Positions 24,856 to 33,436 of a stretch of 64,000 nucleotides of DNA are shown piece by piece; within the stretch, counting starts at the first letter, position 1; every line of letters starts with the position of its first letter. This stretch comes from Rossellomorea orangium (GTDB taxonomy: Bacteria; Bacillota; Bacilli; Bacillales; Bacillaceae_B): positions 372,001-436,000 of the forward strand of contig NZ_JAHWGH010000014.1 of the NCBI RefSeq assembly GCF_019334305.1, read 5' to 3'. Position numbers and translations under genes: made by a program. A model generated the notes under the pieces. The model ran no database searches, was not told the origin of the DNA, and saw only the letters and a program-made list of their open reading frames with translations.

Positions 24856-26343
24856 TTATCCAGAATCCCTCTCCATAATCTTCTCACCGACAAGCTGGCC
24901 GCTTAACGTCACCATCGGCATTCCGCCACCCGGGTTCACCGTCCCACCTACAAAATAAAGATTGTCGTACCGTTCACTCTGCTTCGGATGCTTCAACCCT
25001 TTATTCTTCTTACTATCGGACACCGTCCCATAAATCGCCCCGCGGTCGGAACCATATGTACGCCTGATATCTTCCGGTGTCCACATATCCCTCGTGACAA
25101 TGTTCTCACGCAAGCCATCAAGACCCATTTTCTCCAACTTGATCAGGACCCGCTCAGCAAATTGTTCATAGTCCCCTTGCGTATACGGATTCTCATCCCG
25201 GATAAATGGAATATGCGGAAGCACCTTGATATTCTCATGTCCTGCAGGGGCCTGTGTCGGATCAGTCTTATTCACATTGACCAGATAAATGACCGGATCG
25301 GCCGGCAGTTCATGACGATGGAAGATCGATTCCATTTGCGCCTTCATATTTTCAGCGAAAAAGAAATTGTGATGACGAAGCTGCGGATAACTCTTCTTTA
25401 CACCGAGATGCATGACAAGACCGGAACTCGCCGGTTCGAATTTCGTTTTTAATTTTTCAATATAATCGCTGTCTTCCTCCAGCAATCGCTCGTACACCGG
25501 TATGACTTCCATATTGGACACATAGTGATCGGCCGTCACCCGTGTCCCGTCATCCAATACGGCTCCGGTAATGTCGCCATCCTTCTTTTCAAGTTTGACG
25601 ATCTGCCGTCCAAGGTGGAAAGTCACCCCCACTTCTTCCGCAAGCTTCACAAGCGCATCCGCGAGCTTATGCAAACCGCCGGGAACATACCATGCTCCCT
25701 GGTCATGCTGCATGTAGATCATCATATTCATCACGGCCGGCGCATCGTAAGGGGACGAACCCACATACTTGATAAAATAAGAGAGCATATCGCGAAACTG
25801 CTCATGACTGATCCGCTTATCGAGGGATTTATGCACCGTGGACATCAGGTCAATGTTCTTCATGACACTGAACAGTCCCGCCTTCTTGACGATTCCTTTT
25901 GCCGTATCCGCCCCTTTAAATAACGTTTTATCCGTCATATCGTAATGAGTCTTCGAATGCTCCAGCAGGCGTTGATATTCACGAATGTCCTTTTCACTGA
26001 GAGAGGCATTCTTCTCCAGCATGTCGTTCAAATCTTCATACAAGTCTATGACATTTCCATCGGGGAAGAAGGAACGCCATTGATGATCCAGCCTCTCAAT
26101 CTGGACATAATCCTTCATCGATTTACCGCTGGCCGCAAACAATTTCTCAAAGATCTGCGGCATCGTCAAAATGGACGGACCAAGATCAAACCCAAAGCCG
26201 TCTTGCTCGAGCCGGTTCAACTTTCCTCCAATGTGAGTGTTTTTTTCATATAAGGAGACATCGTATCCCGCCTGTGCGAGCGTAATGGCCGCCGACACCC
26301 CGCCGAGTCCCCCTCCAATGATCAGTACCGTTTTATTTTTCAA
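24856..26343 (-). CDS. crtP: 4,4'-diaponeurosporene/diapolycopene oxygenase CrtP-like
   Basis: This FAD enzyme of the CrtI/CrtN/CrtP group is about 495 aa, the same as staphylococcal CrtP. It has a dinucleotide-binding N-terminus, VLIIGGGLGGVSAAITLAQA, then GFGFDLGPSILTMPQIFEKL, HQWRSFFPDG, and the C-terminal FVGGTVNPGGGMPMVTLSGQ. The strong match of GFDLGPSILTMP and HQWRSFFPDG to CrtP rather than CrtN supports an oxidase that turns terminal methyls into aldehyde/carboxyl. The start is TTG 26343, with AGGAGG 10 bases upstream. The longer frame has no ribosome site. It is first in crtP-crtO-crtQ; crtM and crtN are absent from the window. Confidence 0.9.
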   Translation of the reverse strand: MKNKTVLIIGGGLGGVSAAITLAQAGYDVSLYEKNTHIGGKLNRLEQDGFGFDLGPSILTMPQIFEKLFAASGKSMKDYVQIERLDHQWRSFFPDGNVIDLYEDLNDMLEKNASLSEKDIREYQRLLEHSKTHYDMTDKTLFKGADTAKGIVKKAGLFSVMKNIDLMSTVHKSLDKRISHEQFRDMLSYFIKYVGSSPYDAPAVMNMMIYMQHDQGAWYVPGGLHKLADALVKLAEEVGVTFHLGRQIVKLEKKDGDITGAVLDDGTRVTADHYVSNMEVIPVYERLLEEDSDYIEKLKTKFEPASSGLVMHLGVKKSYPQLRHHNFFFAENMKAQMESIFHRHELPADPVIYLVNVNKTDPTQAPAGHENIKVLPHIPFIRDENPYTQGDYEQFAERVLIKLEKMGLDGLRENIVTRDMWTPEDIRRTYGSDRGAIYGTVSDSKKNKGLKHPKQSERYDNLYFVGGTVNPGGGMPMVTLSGQLVGEKIMERDSG

Positions 26344-26645
26344 TGGTTCCGTTCCTCCTGTTCGGAAATCTTGTTTGGGGTATGTATGTTTATCTAAGAC
26401 ACGTTCAATGTATGCCTGGCCTTGAGCCAGTGCTTTTTCCAATATATCAAGTCTGTATCTTTTGTACTTTTCTTATACCCTAACTTCATGTAATAAAAAA
26501 CGTGGAATGTGGTTGGAGGATGGTTCAATATAGAGGGGCTTCCGTTTCAGGCAGCATGTAGAGAGTTTGATAAGAATAGGTAAGGATCGTTAGGTTTTCT
26601 ACTATCTCTAGTATTCCACGGAAAAGAGGCATAACCCTTCTTTAT

Positions 26646-26690
26646 CTTTGCACCGGGGGAAGCACCGGGACGGTTCTCGCACTTCATAGA
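26646..26690. repeat. Type B palindromic repeat
   Basis: GGAAGCACCGGGACGGTTCT with CGCACTTCAT lies upstream of the crt operon. Confidence 0.7.
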
Positions 26691-26706
26691 TGAAATCAAT
26701 AACACA

Positions 26707-26736
26707 AAAGGACCTCTCATATTACGGAGGTCCTTT
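26707..26736 (-). terminator. Terminator hairpin
   Basis: AAAGGACCTC and GAGGTCCTTT are perfect 10-bp arms. The T-rich tail is on the minus strand, so it would end the 54-aa membrane-peptide transcript. Confidence 0.7.
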
Positions 26737-26830
26737 CTTATACTTATTAGGAAACTAGTTTTGTGGAATGATATCTATGGACTGTATGTATCCTATTTTT
26801 CCTCTTTTTAGCCTATTCAACAGACCGCTA

Positions 26831-26995
26831 TTAGATTGCAAAAATAAAGGCAGTAATCAGTAAGGAAAAAAATAAACTTATAAAAAATGAAAGGGCCCAA
26901 TGTTTTTTTTCTGTCAGTCTGAGGAAAATATTTAAGCATGAGCTAATGAAAAAACATACAAGGAATAGAAATAATATGATGAAAAGTATAGGCAT
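26831..26995 (-). CDS. Small membrane protein, 54 aa
   Basis: The ORF encodes MPILFIILFLFLVCFFISSC, a polar linker NIFLRLTEKKHW, then a second hydrophobic helix ending FIFAI. The ribosome site is weak (GAGTGAG). A terminator lies about 95 bases downstream. This is a two-helix membrane peptide of unknown function. Confidence 0.5.
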   Translation of the reverse strand: MPILFIILFLFLVCFFISSCLNIFLRLTEKKHWALSFFISLFFSLLITAFIFAI

Positions 26996-27493
26996 TATCT
27001 CACTCTTTTCGATTTTTTTACTGTGATAACATTTTCGTTAAAACGATTCTTGCATCCTATCATCTATATTAATTAAACCTAATTGTACCCTGATTCTTTT
27101 GAGACCAGCTTGATCCCTCTTTCAAACCACTCATTGTCACTGATAATTAATCCTCTATTCTTCATCCACCTGCTTTATCGATTAAACCATTCAAATCCAA
27201 ATAATACCTTATCATACAAAAGGAGAAAATTTCCCGAATATTAATTTTTATTAAGGATGTACGCTGTTTGAATCTACCCTTCAACTGGTTGTACAAGTGA
27301 CGAGTTCCGAATAGTGATGGTACAAAATACAGTATTACGATAACGCTTTATCCTTTCAGGGGGGCAGGCACCATTTTATGGACAAAAGAAAAACGCGTAG
27401 GGACGCGATTTTTCTAATTTACAATTTAGTTTTTCAATTGGGCTTTTCCTAAGCAGAACCATTTCTTCATACTTTCTAAGTACGAATTTCACA
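26996..27493. other. Intergenic region, nothing recognised
   Basis: About 500 AT-rich bases lack a convincing gene, RNA or repeat on either strand. Confidence 0.4.
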
Positions 27494-28048
27494 TTAATCA
27501 ACATCTGTCATAGCTTCAGAGTACAGCTCATTGCCCTCATGATCGTAAACCTTCATTGACTTGATTTTATTTAATTCATAATCAACTTTAGACATGTAGC
27601 TGTCCGTATATTCTTTGTCAGTCTTACTATTGACGTTGTATCTCTCTTGACTATCATCATCAAAGATCACTTCGAAGTATCCAACCGATTCAGGAGACTT
27701 ATTAAACTTAATTCCGATGTAATGATTATACTCACCATCAAGAAATGCAAAGGATACCTTATCATGGCTATCTACTTTTACTATTTTCCTATCTTCTTCA
27801 GAGTACTCAATGATGCCAAACTTATCTTCATCATCGTTTAGAAATAGAGAATAGATATATGATTCTTCATCATGAACTTCTAAGTTTCTTATATCGTTTT
27901 GACTAACATAGTTGTTGTACTTTTCTAATAGTGGGGTAGTATTTTCGTCGTTTCCAATGTCAAATTTATATGCAATGCTTCCAATAGTTGCCGCTATTAA
28001 TACAGCTAATCCCATTACTATGTATAAGGTTCTTGATCTTTTCTTCAA
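27494..28048 (-). CDS. Membrane-anchored hypothetical protein, about 184 aa
   Basis: A short basic N-terminus is followed by one transmembrane helix (YIVMGLAVLIAATIGSIAY) and an extracytoplasmic acidic beta-rich domain. The start was set at TTG 28048 because GGGAGGG lies 7 bases upstream. The longer frame has none. The extracellular part is rich in Asp/Glu and Tyr. No domain is recognised, and a role in envelope stress or as a lipoprotein-like accessory is only a guess. Confidence 0.65.
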   Translation of the reverse strand: MKKRSRTLYIVMGLAVLIAATIGSIAYKFDIGNDENTTPLLEKYNNYVSQNDIRNLEVHDEESYIYSLFLNDDEDKFGIIEYSEEDRKIVKVDSHDKVSFAFLDGEYNHYIGIKFNKSPESVGYFEVIFDDDSQERYNVNSKTDKEYTDSYMSKVDYELNKIKSMKVYDHEGNELYSEAMTDVD

Positions 28049-28132
28049 GATTATCCCTCCCACTAGTAACCATAACACCCTAGTTATTGGTAAGCCCGGG
28101 GAGAAAACATCACGTTCTACTATCAAGCTTCT

Positions 28133-28426
28133 CTATTTTTTCATCCCTTCAACCAACGCCCCCCCACTAACCCTCTCCCTCCAAATCAATCCCCCATCCT
28201 CCAACACACCCACCATATCCATCATCACCGCAAACCCCATATCCACCCCACTCAACACCCCAGCCCCCTTACATCCCTCCCACAACTCCCGATAACTCAC
28301 CAACCCATACCCATCCTCACGCCTCTCCCGCTCCTCACCCAACAACCCCATCAACACCCCATACACCTTCAAACTCTCAATCCGAAAATCCAACTCACTC
28401 CCCTTCGCATACTCCGTCACCAACAT
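28133..28426 (-). CDS. Hypothetical protein, about 97 aa, strongly G-biased coding strand
   Basis: The start ATG at 28426 has GGGGAGGG 6 bases upstream. The product begins MLVTEYAKGSELDFRIESLK and is helical, Gly/Val/Glu-rich, ending MKK. The plus strand over this gene is extremely G-poor (nearly only A, C and T), so codon use is very unlike its neighbours. It is the last gene behind the phage-type replication module, with a palindromic repeat in between. The function is unknown. Confidence 0.55.
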   Translation of the reverse strand: MLVTEYAKGSELDFRIESLKVYGVLMGLLGEERERREDGYGLVSYRELWEGCKGAGVLSGVDMGFAVMMDMVGVLEDGGLIWRERVSGGALVEGMKK

Positions 28427-28451
28427 CCCAATCCCTCCCCATTCATCATCA

Positions 28452-28520
28452 ATGAGCCAAGGGACCTGTCCCCCCGGCCGCCACTCAAACCAAACCAACA
28501 GAACCTTCCCCCCGCTTCAT
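28452..28520. repeat. Type A and type B repeats at the helicase gene end
   Basis: Type A (GAGCCAAGGGACCTGTCCCC) and, about 30 bases on, the complement of a type B (AACAGAACCTTCCCCCCGCT with TCAT). The latter encodes the last residues and stop of the DnaB-like gene. Confidence 0.7.
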
Positions 28521-29840
28521 CCATCCCCCACGAAACCGCCCAAACTCCTTCACAAAATCCAACTTCACCGTCCCCACCGGCCCATTCCGGTTCTTCGCAA
28601 TTTTCACTTCCACTTCCGACCCGTTCTTCGAGTCCGGATAGTAGTAATCATCCCGGTACAGGAACAACACCACATCTGCATCCTGCTCGATATTCCCCGA
28701 GTCACGCAGATCTGACAACCTCGGCCGCTTGTCATCCCTGGACTCCACTCCCCTCGATAACTGCGACAACAGTATAATCGGAATCCCAAACTCCTTCGCC
28801 ATCCCCTTCAGCTGCTTCGTAATATGCCCAATCGCGAGATCATGCCGGTCAAACCGCTCCTTCAACGTGATCAGCTGCAGGTAATCAATCACCACAAGAA
28901 ACGGCTCCGTCGGGTATTCCCGCTTCAGGTTCATGATCCGCTGTCTGATCTCAGTCAGGGTGATCATCCCATTTTGCGAGAGTTCGAGTTTCGCTTTGTA
29001 CACCGCATTCATCGCCCCGTGCATCCTCGGCATCTCGTCCTTCGTCAAATACTTATACGGATTCTGCCATTTCATCATGTTAATATCCGTGATACTTGAT
29101 AGTAATCGCTGCATGATCTGCCTCGAACTCATCTCTAGAGAAAACACCATGCTCACCCCTTTCTCCCTCGTGCATTCCCAAGCAAGCTGGATGGCAAAAG
29201 CCGTCTTCCCCATGGAGGGTCTCGCCGCCAGGATGATGAGCTCCCCTTCCTTCCACCCTCCTGTCAAGGCATTCAGGCTCTCGAATCCCGTCGAGACACC
29301 GGGAAGTCCGTCCCTCTCCATGTAAAGAGATTCATAGAGATCCATAATGATGTCGTCCTTCGTTTCTTCGTCGGTGATGGTGTTCGTATGCATGTCGATA
29401 AGTGCCTTGTAGAGGCCCTGTGCGGATTCCGGGGTGTAGGCGTTCAGGAAGTGATGGGCCGAATTCTTGATGAGGCTCAGTTCGTAATACTTCAGCACAA
29501 TCTGTTCATACTGCTCGATGTTCACCGTCGTCGGGCAGTAGTTCGCAAGCGCCAGGAGAAACTGGACCCCACCCACATTCTCAATATCATCCCCCAGCTC
29601 CTCCATCAGCATCACCAGATTAATCTCGAGCCGCTTCTTCTGCAGCCCCTTCATCGCTTTAAAAATGAGGCGGTTCCTCACCAGGCTAAAATGCTTCTCC
29701 TCCAAGGTCAGTGTATCGAACACATCCGCATCCAGAAGGACCGCTCCAATAATCATGCTCTCCGCTTCATGCAACTCCCGAAGCAGCTGCTCCTCAGCCC
29801 CATGGTGGTGCAGGTCGGGTCCATTCGTTTCCTCGTTCAT
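28485..29840 (-). CDS. DnaB/G40P-like replicative helicase
   Basis: The protein of about 451 aa has an N-terminal DnaB domain (EQLLRELHEAESMIIGAVLL) and a RecA-like helicase core with GFESLNALTGGWKEGELI, Walker A AARPSMGKTAFA, Walker B LVVIDYLQLI, then LSQLSRGVESR and the arginine-finger segment DADVVLFLYRDDYY. It is a ring 5'-3' helicase. The partner G39P-like and DnaD-like genes upstream show it is phage-type (SPP1 G40P) rather than the host DnaC. The last residues (GEGSVGLV) come from a dispersed repeat. Confidence 0.92.
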   Translation of the reverse strand: MNEETNGPDLHHHGAEEQLLRELHEAESMIIGAVLLDADVFDTLTLEEKHFSLVRNRLIFKAMKGLQKKRLEINLVMLMEELGDDIENVGGVQFLLALANYCPTTVNIEQYEQIVLKYYELSLIKNSAHHFLNAYTPESAQGLYKALIDMHTNTITDEETKDDIIMDLYESLYMERDGLPGVSTGFESLNALTGGWKEGELIILAARPSMGKTAFAIQLAWECTREKGVSMVFSLEMSSRQIMQRLLSSITDINMMKWQNPYKYLTKDEMPRMHGAMNAVYKAKLELSQNGMITLTEIRQRIMNLKREYPTEPFLVVIDYLQLITLKERFDRHDLAIGHITKQLKGMAKEFGIPIILLSQLSRGVESRDDKRPRLSDLRDSGNIEQDADVVLFLYRDDYYYPDSKNGSEVEVKIAKNRNGPVGTVKLDFVKEFGRFRGGWMKRGEGSVGLV

Positions 29841-30105
29841 CCTCAATTCGTATCGCTCCTTCTTTTTCCCACGCTTCCATGGTTTCTAGTATCGTCGTTT
29901 CCTTCACCGGCTGTTCATACAACTCAGCGATGGTCGGCATGTACGGACTCACTCTGATATGAGCTTGGATCCGTCTCTTCACCCCGTCATACTCACAGTC
30001 CTTCAGGTGCCGAAACCAGATGATCGCCGTCTCACGACTGAGCAGCCGGTGAGGATACGCTCCCTTGATCATCTTCACCAGCTCCCTGAACTCCCCCGAC
30101 GTCAT
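29794..30105 (-). CDS. G39P-like helicase loader/inhibitor
   Basis: The 103-aa protein matches the small loader group typified by SPP1 G39P. Its N-terminal helical domain has SGEFRELVKMIKGAYPHRLL and an extended C-terminal tail ends in RPAPPWG. Such proteins hold the phage helicase inactive and deliver it to the origin-bound initiator. The start overlaps the DnaD-like stop (ATGA), and its 3' end overlaps the helicase start, so the three genes are coupled. Confidence 0.8.
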   Translation of the reverse strand: MTSGEFRELVKMIKGAYPHRLLSRETAIIWFRHLKDCEYDGVKRRIQAHIRVSPYMPTIAELYEQPVKETTILETMEAWEKEGAIRIEDERGNEWTRPAPPWG

Positions 30106-30962
30106 GCCTCCGTCACAATCTCCTCAAGCCCGTCCAAGAAGTCATCCATGTCCTCCATCGATTCCCGAGGAGTGATATACGCCTCAAGGGCCTTCTCCAA
30201 ATACTTCGGACTATTGATCGTCAGCTTCGGATTGATGCTCTCCTGCTTGTCAAACTGCTCATCCATAAACCGAATCAGCTCATCCGTCGATAACTCGCTC
30301 AAGCTGATCCGCTCCATCGCCACGTGATCCATCGGCGTCAACAGAAACCCTTGTCCCCTCCTGCCAACGAAATGCCCGATCAGCGCCTGCAGTCTATTTA
30401 CATCCTTAGCGTCTCTAGTGGCAGTGGTGTTGATGTTGTTGTTCTCTAAGATCTCTTCTTTCTCTAAGTTCTTAAGTCTGTTTGCAGGTTCTCTTCGCAC
30501 CTGTTTCACATCCTTTTCGCCGCACGAAGACCCTCCGGAACCAGCCCCATCATCAGGCTGGTCACCACCGGATTCCTCACGTCCCTCTTCCTTCTTAGAC
30601 ATCCCCATCCAACTCAAATACTCCCCACAGGCGAAATCCTTCGTCGGCCTCAGCGTAAACACATACCCATGCTCATACTTCTCCGCCTTCAACCACCCAC
30701 ACTTCTCCAACCGCTTAATCGAACGCTGAATCCGCGAATGCGAATACTCATCAATCTTCTTCCCATTATAGAACCACAGATCCTCCCGCAGCTTCCGGAG
30801 CGAACGCACATACTGCCTCTCCCCAAGCACCACACCCCCAACCTGAACCCCGCCTTGATACGTCGCATTCAACAGAATCAACACATACAACCGAAGATCC
30901 TCCGGGTGATGAAACGTCTCCTTATCCAACATACCTGTCTCCAACTTTCTCCATCCATTCAT
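30102..30962 (-). CDS. DnaD-like/phage replication initiator protein
   Basis: The protein of about 286 aa has an N-terminal winged-helix region (about 20-120, with SHSRIQRSIKRLEKCGWLK as recognition part), a variable acidic linker (GREESGGDQPDDGAG), and a C-terminal helical segment. It resembles the G38P/DnaD-type initiators that sit before G39P/G40P in phages. The ATG at 30962 was chosen because ATAGGAGTG precedes it. It is first gene of the replication module. An origin may lie in or beside this gene, but no iterons were seen. Confidence 0.75.
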   Translation of the reverse strand: MNGWRKLETGMLDKETFHHPEDLRLYVLILLNATYQGGVQVGGVVLGERQYVRSLRKLREDLWFYNGKKIDEYSHSRIQRSIKRLEKCGWLKAEKYEHGYVFTLRPTKDFACGEYLSWMGMSKKEEGREESGGDQPDDGAGSGGSSCGEKDVKQVRREPANRLKNLEKEEILENNNINTTATRDAKDVNRLQALIGHFVGRRGQGFLLTPMDHVAMERISLSELSTDELIRFMDEQFDKQESINPKLTINSPKYLEKALEAYITPRESMEDMDDFLDGLEEIVTEA

Positions 30963-31190
30963 TACAATCACTCCTATTTCGTTTTGGTTTCACCCTTTAT
31001 ATAGGGAGATGGGAGTGAAAGGGACACCCTATGGATAATTTTTTATAAAAAAACATTCGGGTGGGGTCCGAATGGTTGAAGGAGAACATATGAACTTAAT
31101 GAATACACCATTTAATGGCATGAAGACACTTGAACTTTCATCTATATAAATTAGACTTAAAGTAATGAACAATAGAGAGGAGGACCTTAT

Positions 31191-31775
31191 GTGAAAAAGA
31201 AAACATTCACATTCAAGCTGTTTGATGAAGGATACTATGAGCTCCTCAAATACGTGCCCTACTTTAGAAAAGTTTATTTCTTTGGAAACATAGGATTGTT
31301 CGCGGTTTCCATAGTATTATTTTTGTACTGGAATCATGAATTTCAAGAATCAGCAAATACATCTTCCCCGGTGATGTTCGCATTTATATCGCAAGTGATG
31401 GTCCCAGCTCTATTGGCATTAGGTTTATCCCTTGTCGTACTCCTCGTGCTGTATCTCTTATTCCGCTTCAGAATCCATGTTTTCCTAAAACAATCAGCCA
31501 GACGTTTAAAAGAGAAATACCAGCCAGCAAACGATGAAGAATATTTGATTGTGTTTGATCAGGATCAAAATGCCTTCTTACTTGGAAATCGACAATATCG
31601 GATTGGTCAGAATTTAAAAGTGGTATCTACTTCTAGACATCTTCTTTTTTATGATGGGGATGGGAAGTCTCAGAGTAAGTTTTATATTCCTAAGGAAGGG
31701 GATCAAGGACATCAGGAAAATGTAGCTTTTATTGCTAATTACTTAGAGAAATCATCAGAGGTACAGTATAAATAG
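31191..31775 (+). CDS. Two-TM membrane protein, 194 aa
   Basis: The start is GTG, with GAGGAGG 7 bases upstream. A basic N-terminus is followed by TM1 (about 31-47) and TM2 (about 70-92), and a C-terminal cytoplasmic beta-rich domain with ANDEEYLIVFDQDQNAFLLG. This resembles YcxB-like/bacterial PH-type membrane proteins in layout, without a clear match. Function is unknown. A long hairpin terminator follows. Confidence 0.65.
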   Translation: MKKKTFTFKLFDEGYYELLKYVPYFRKVYFFGNIGLFAVSIVLFLYWNHEFQESANTSSPVMFAFISQVMVPALLALGLSLVVLLVLYLLFRFRIHVFLKQSARRLKEKYQPANDEEYLIVFDQDQNAFLLGNRQYRIGQNLKVVSTSRHLLFYDGDGKSQSKFYIPKEGDQGHQENVAFIANYLEKSSEVQYK

Positions 31776-31886
31776 AAGGAAAAAGACTGGTGAATGTTTA
31801 CGTGGGGTTAGATCGGAATGAAAAGGTAGAGCCCCTTTTGAATCTGGAAATTTAGTTTGCGGAAGTATTTTACTTGAATAGAAATC

Positions 31887-31929
31887 AAGGCTTTATATAC
31901 AAATTATAAAATCTTGTATATAAAGCCTT
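31887..31929. terminator. Perfect 16-bp inverted repeat terminator
   Basis: AAGGCTTTATATACAA pairs exactly with TTGTATATAAAGCCTT, then ATTTTG. The spacer from 31776 to 32165 holds nothing else. Confidence 0.75.
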
Positions 31930-32165
31930 ATTTTGATTGTTGTATATCATTTATCTATTGAATAGTATTCTTGTACTGTGCAGCGATGTTTCTTTTGTTT
32001 TAATTTATTTTGTTCTACATTAGCCCTGTCGCAAGTAGAACAAAGGGGGAGAGAATTTTACTCTTTAGCTAAAAAATTGCCATAACGAATAAATGCCTTT
32101 TTAGAACTGCATCACTACCAACTGGAGATTCAAGTAATCAAAACGAACCCGTTAGAGCTCCCTTA

Positions 32166-32600
32166 CTATTTGAGTTTAGAACTTAGAAATTCTTTGGCAG
32201 TAAATAACATTCCCTTAGTAAAACTTTCACTTTTTGCATTCATAACATCTTGTTTTTTCATTATATCTTCTAGTTCCTTACACCATCTATTAATACGTTC
32301 TTGATTATAATCTTCTTTGCCTTCCTCATTTTCAATTTGCAATATTAATGTTTCAGCACGTTTATTAAGTATTTTTCTTTTATCATCTCTTATGAGTTTT
32401 TGGGTTTCTTGATCTAGTTCAATCTTTTTCTTGATAGCCTCTAATGCAATCGGTATAAATGCTTTACCTGCTTCAACTGCCATGGTAACTGCAATCTCTT
32501 TACCTACTGAATTTAAGTTTTCCTTTCTTCCTAGTACCTCAATGTCTTTAGAATCCACTTTTATTACATCTACTTTAGATGGCTTGACCTTATTAGTCAT
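32166..32600 (-). CDS. Hypothetical helical protein, 144 aa
   Basis: The protein is Lys/Glu-rich and helical, with a moderately hydrophobic segment MAVEAGKAFIPIALEAIKKK and a long charged helix after it. The start ATG follows GGGGGGGA. No domain is recognised. It may be a structural or membrane-associated accessory protein of the neighbouring defence genes. Confidence 0.55.
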   Translation of the reverse strand: MTNKVKPSKVDVIKVDSKDIEVLGRKENLNSVGKEIAVTMAVEAGKAFIPIALEAIKKKIELDQETQKLIRDDKRKILNKRAETLILQIENEEGKEDYNQERINRWCKELEDIMKKQDVMNAKSESFTKGMLFTAKEFLSSKLK

Positions 32601-33436
32601 TTTATCCCCCCCCGTAAAATTTTATAAATTCACCAAGTTTTAATGTAAATAACTGAATATCTTATCAATTGTTTAATCTGCAAAATCCTTTTTACCATAT
32701 CAATAATAAAGTTTTGTTTAAAGCTCCCCTCAAATTTTTACTTATCTTCACAATATGATCATTTCCTGGCTGTTAAAACCATTTTCATTTAGGTATTTTC
32801 AGTAAAATATTTCTTCTTGCCATCATTAAAAGGTAGTACATTTTCTTTAAATCTCTTGACTCAATTTCTTCCCGTGGCTTCTGGCCATTTTAGTTTTCGA
32901 TAAAGGGCAACCCGAGACATTTTGTTGTTTTTTCAGAACATAAACCTCAAATCTCTTTTGGTTATATTTTACCATTTAAGAAAGGGAAATGATTACATTT
33001 TATTTATTTTGTCTATGTAACATCCTGAAGCGTATTAATATACTCACTCTCGTGATGATTTAGCATGTACTCATTTAGTACAACCGTCCTCGAAGTTTGG
33101 GATCAGACCCTTGGTACATTCGTCTATAAGTCGCTCAAGATGATCCGCTCCGTCCCATAGGTAATCCATCCGTGTCAACGAAAATATAGGGTAAAACCCA
33201 AATGTTCGTTGACTAAATCATAAATCCAATTGAAAAGAAAAAAAGTATTACTTCACTTTTCTTTATTGTATGAATTTAATAGCTGCTTTTTTTAGCAGCT
33301 TCTAATTAATGAGGAAAAAACCATTAAATTTAGCCTTATTTTAATTAGCTGCAAATATTTATTGACTTCTTACTGAATTAAAATTAAACTGATATTATCA
33401 AGCAGCTTAAATATAAAATAATGGAGGTTCTAATTT
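32601..33436. other. Gene-free AT-rich region with possible gene remnant
   Basis: No complete gene is seen. On the minus strand around 33080-33200 an open stretch contains MDYLWDGADHLERLIDECTK and ends soon after, which looks like the tail of a lost gene. The rest is AT-rich. Promoter-like sequence for the DUF262 gene is expected at the right end. Confidence 0.35.

Noticed and set aside
28452-28498. Longer 121-aa version of the small gene after the helicase
   Set aside because: Its first 24 codons are repeat sequence; the ATG at 28426 has a clear GGGGAGGG site.
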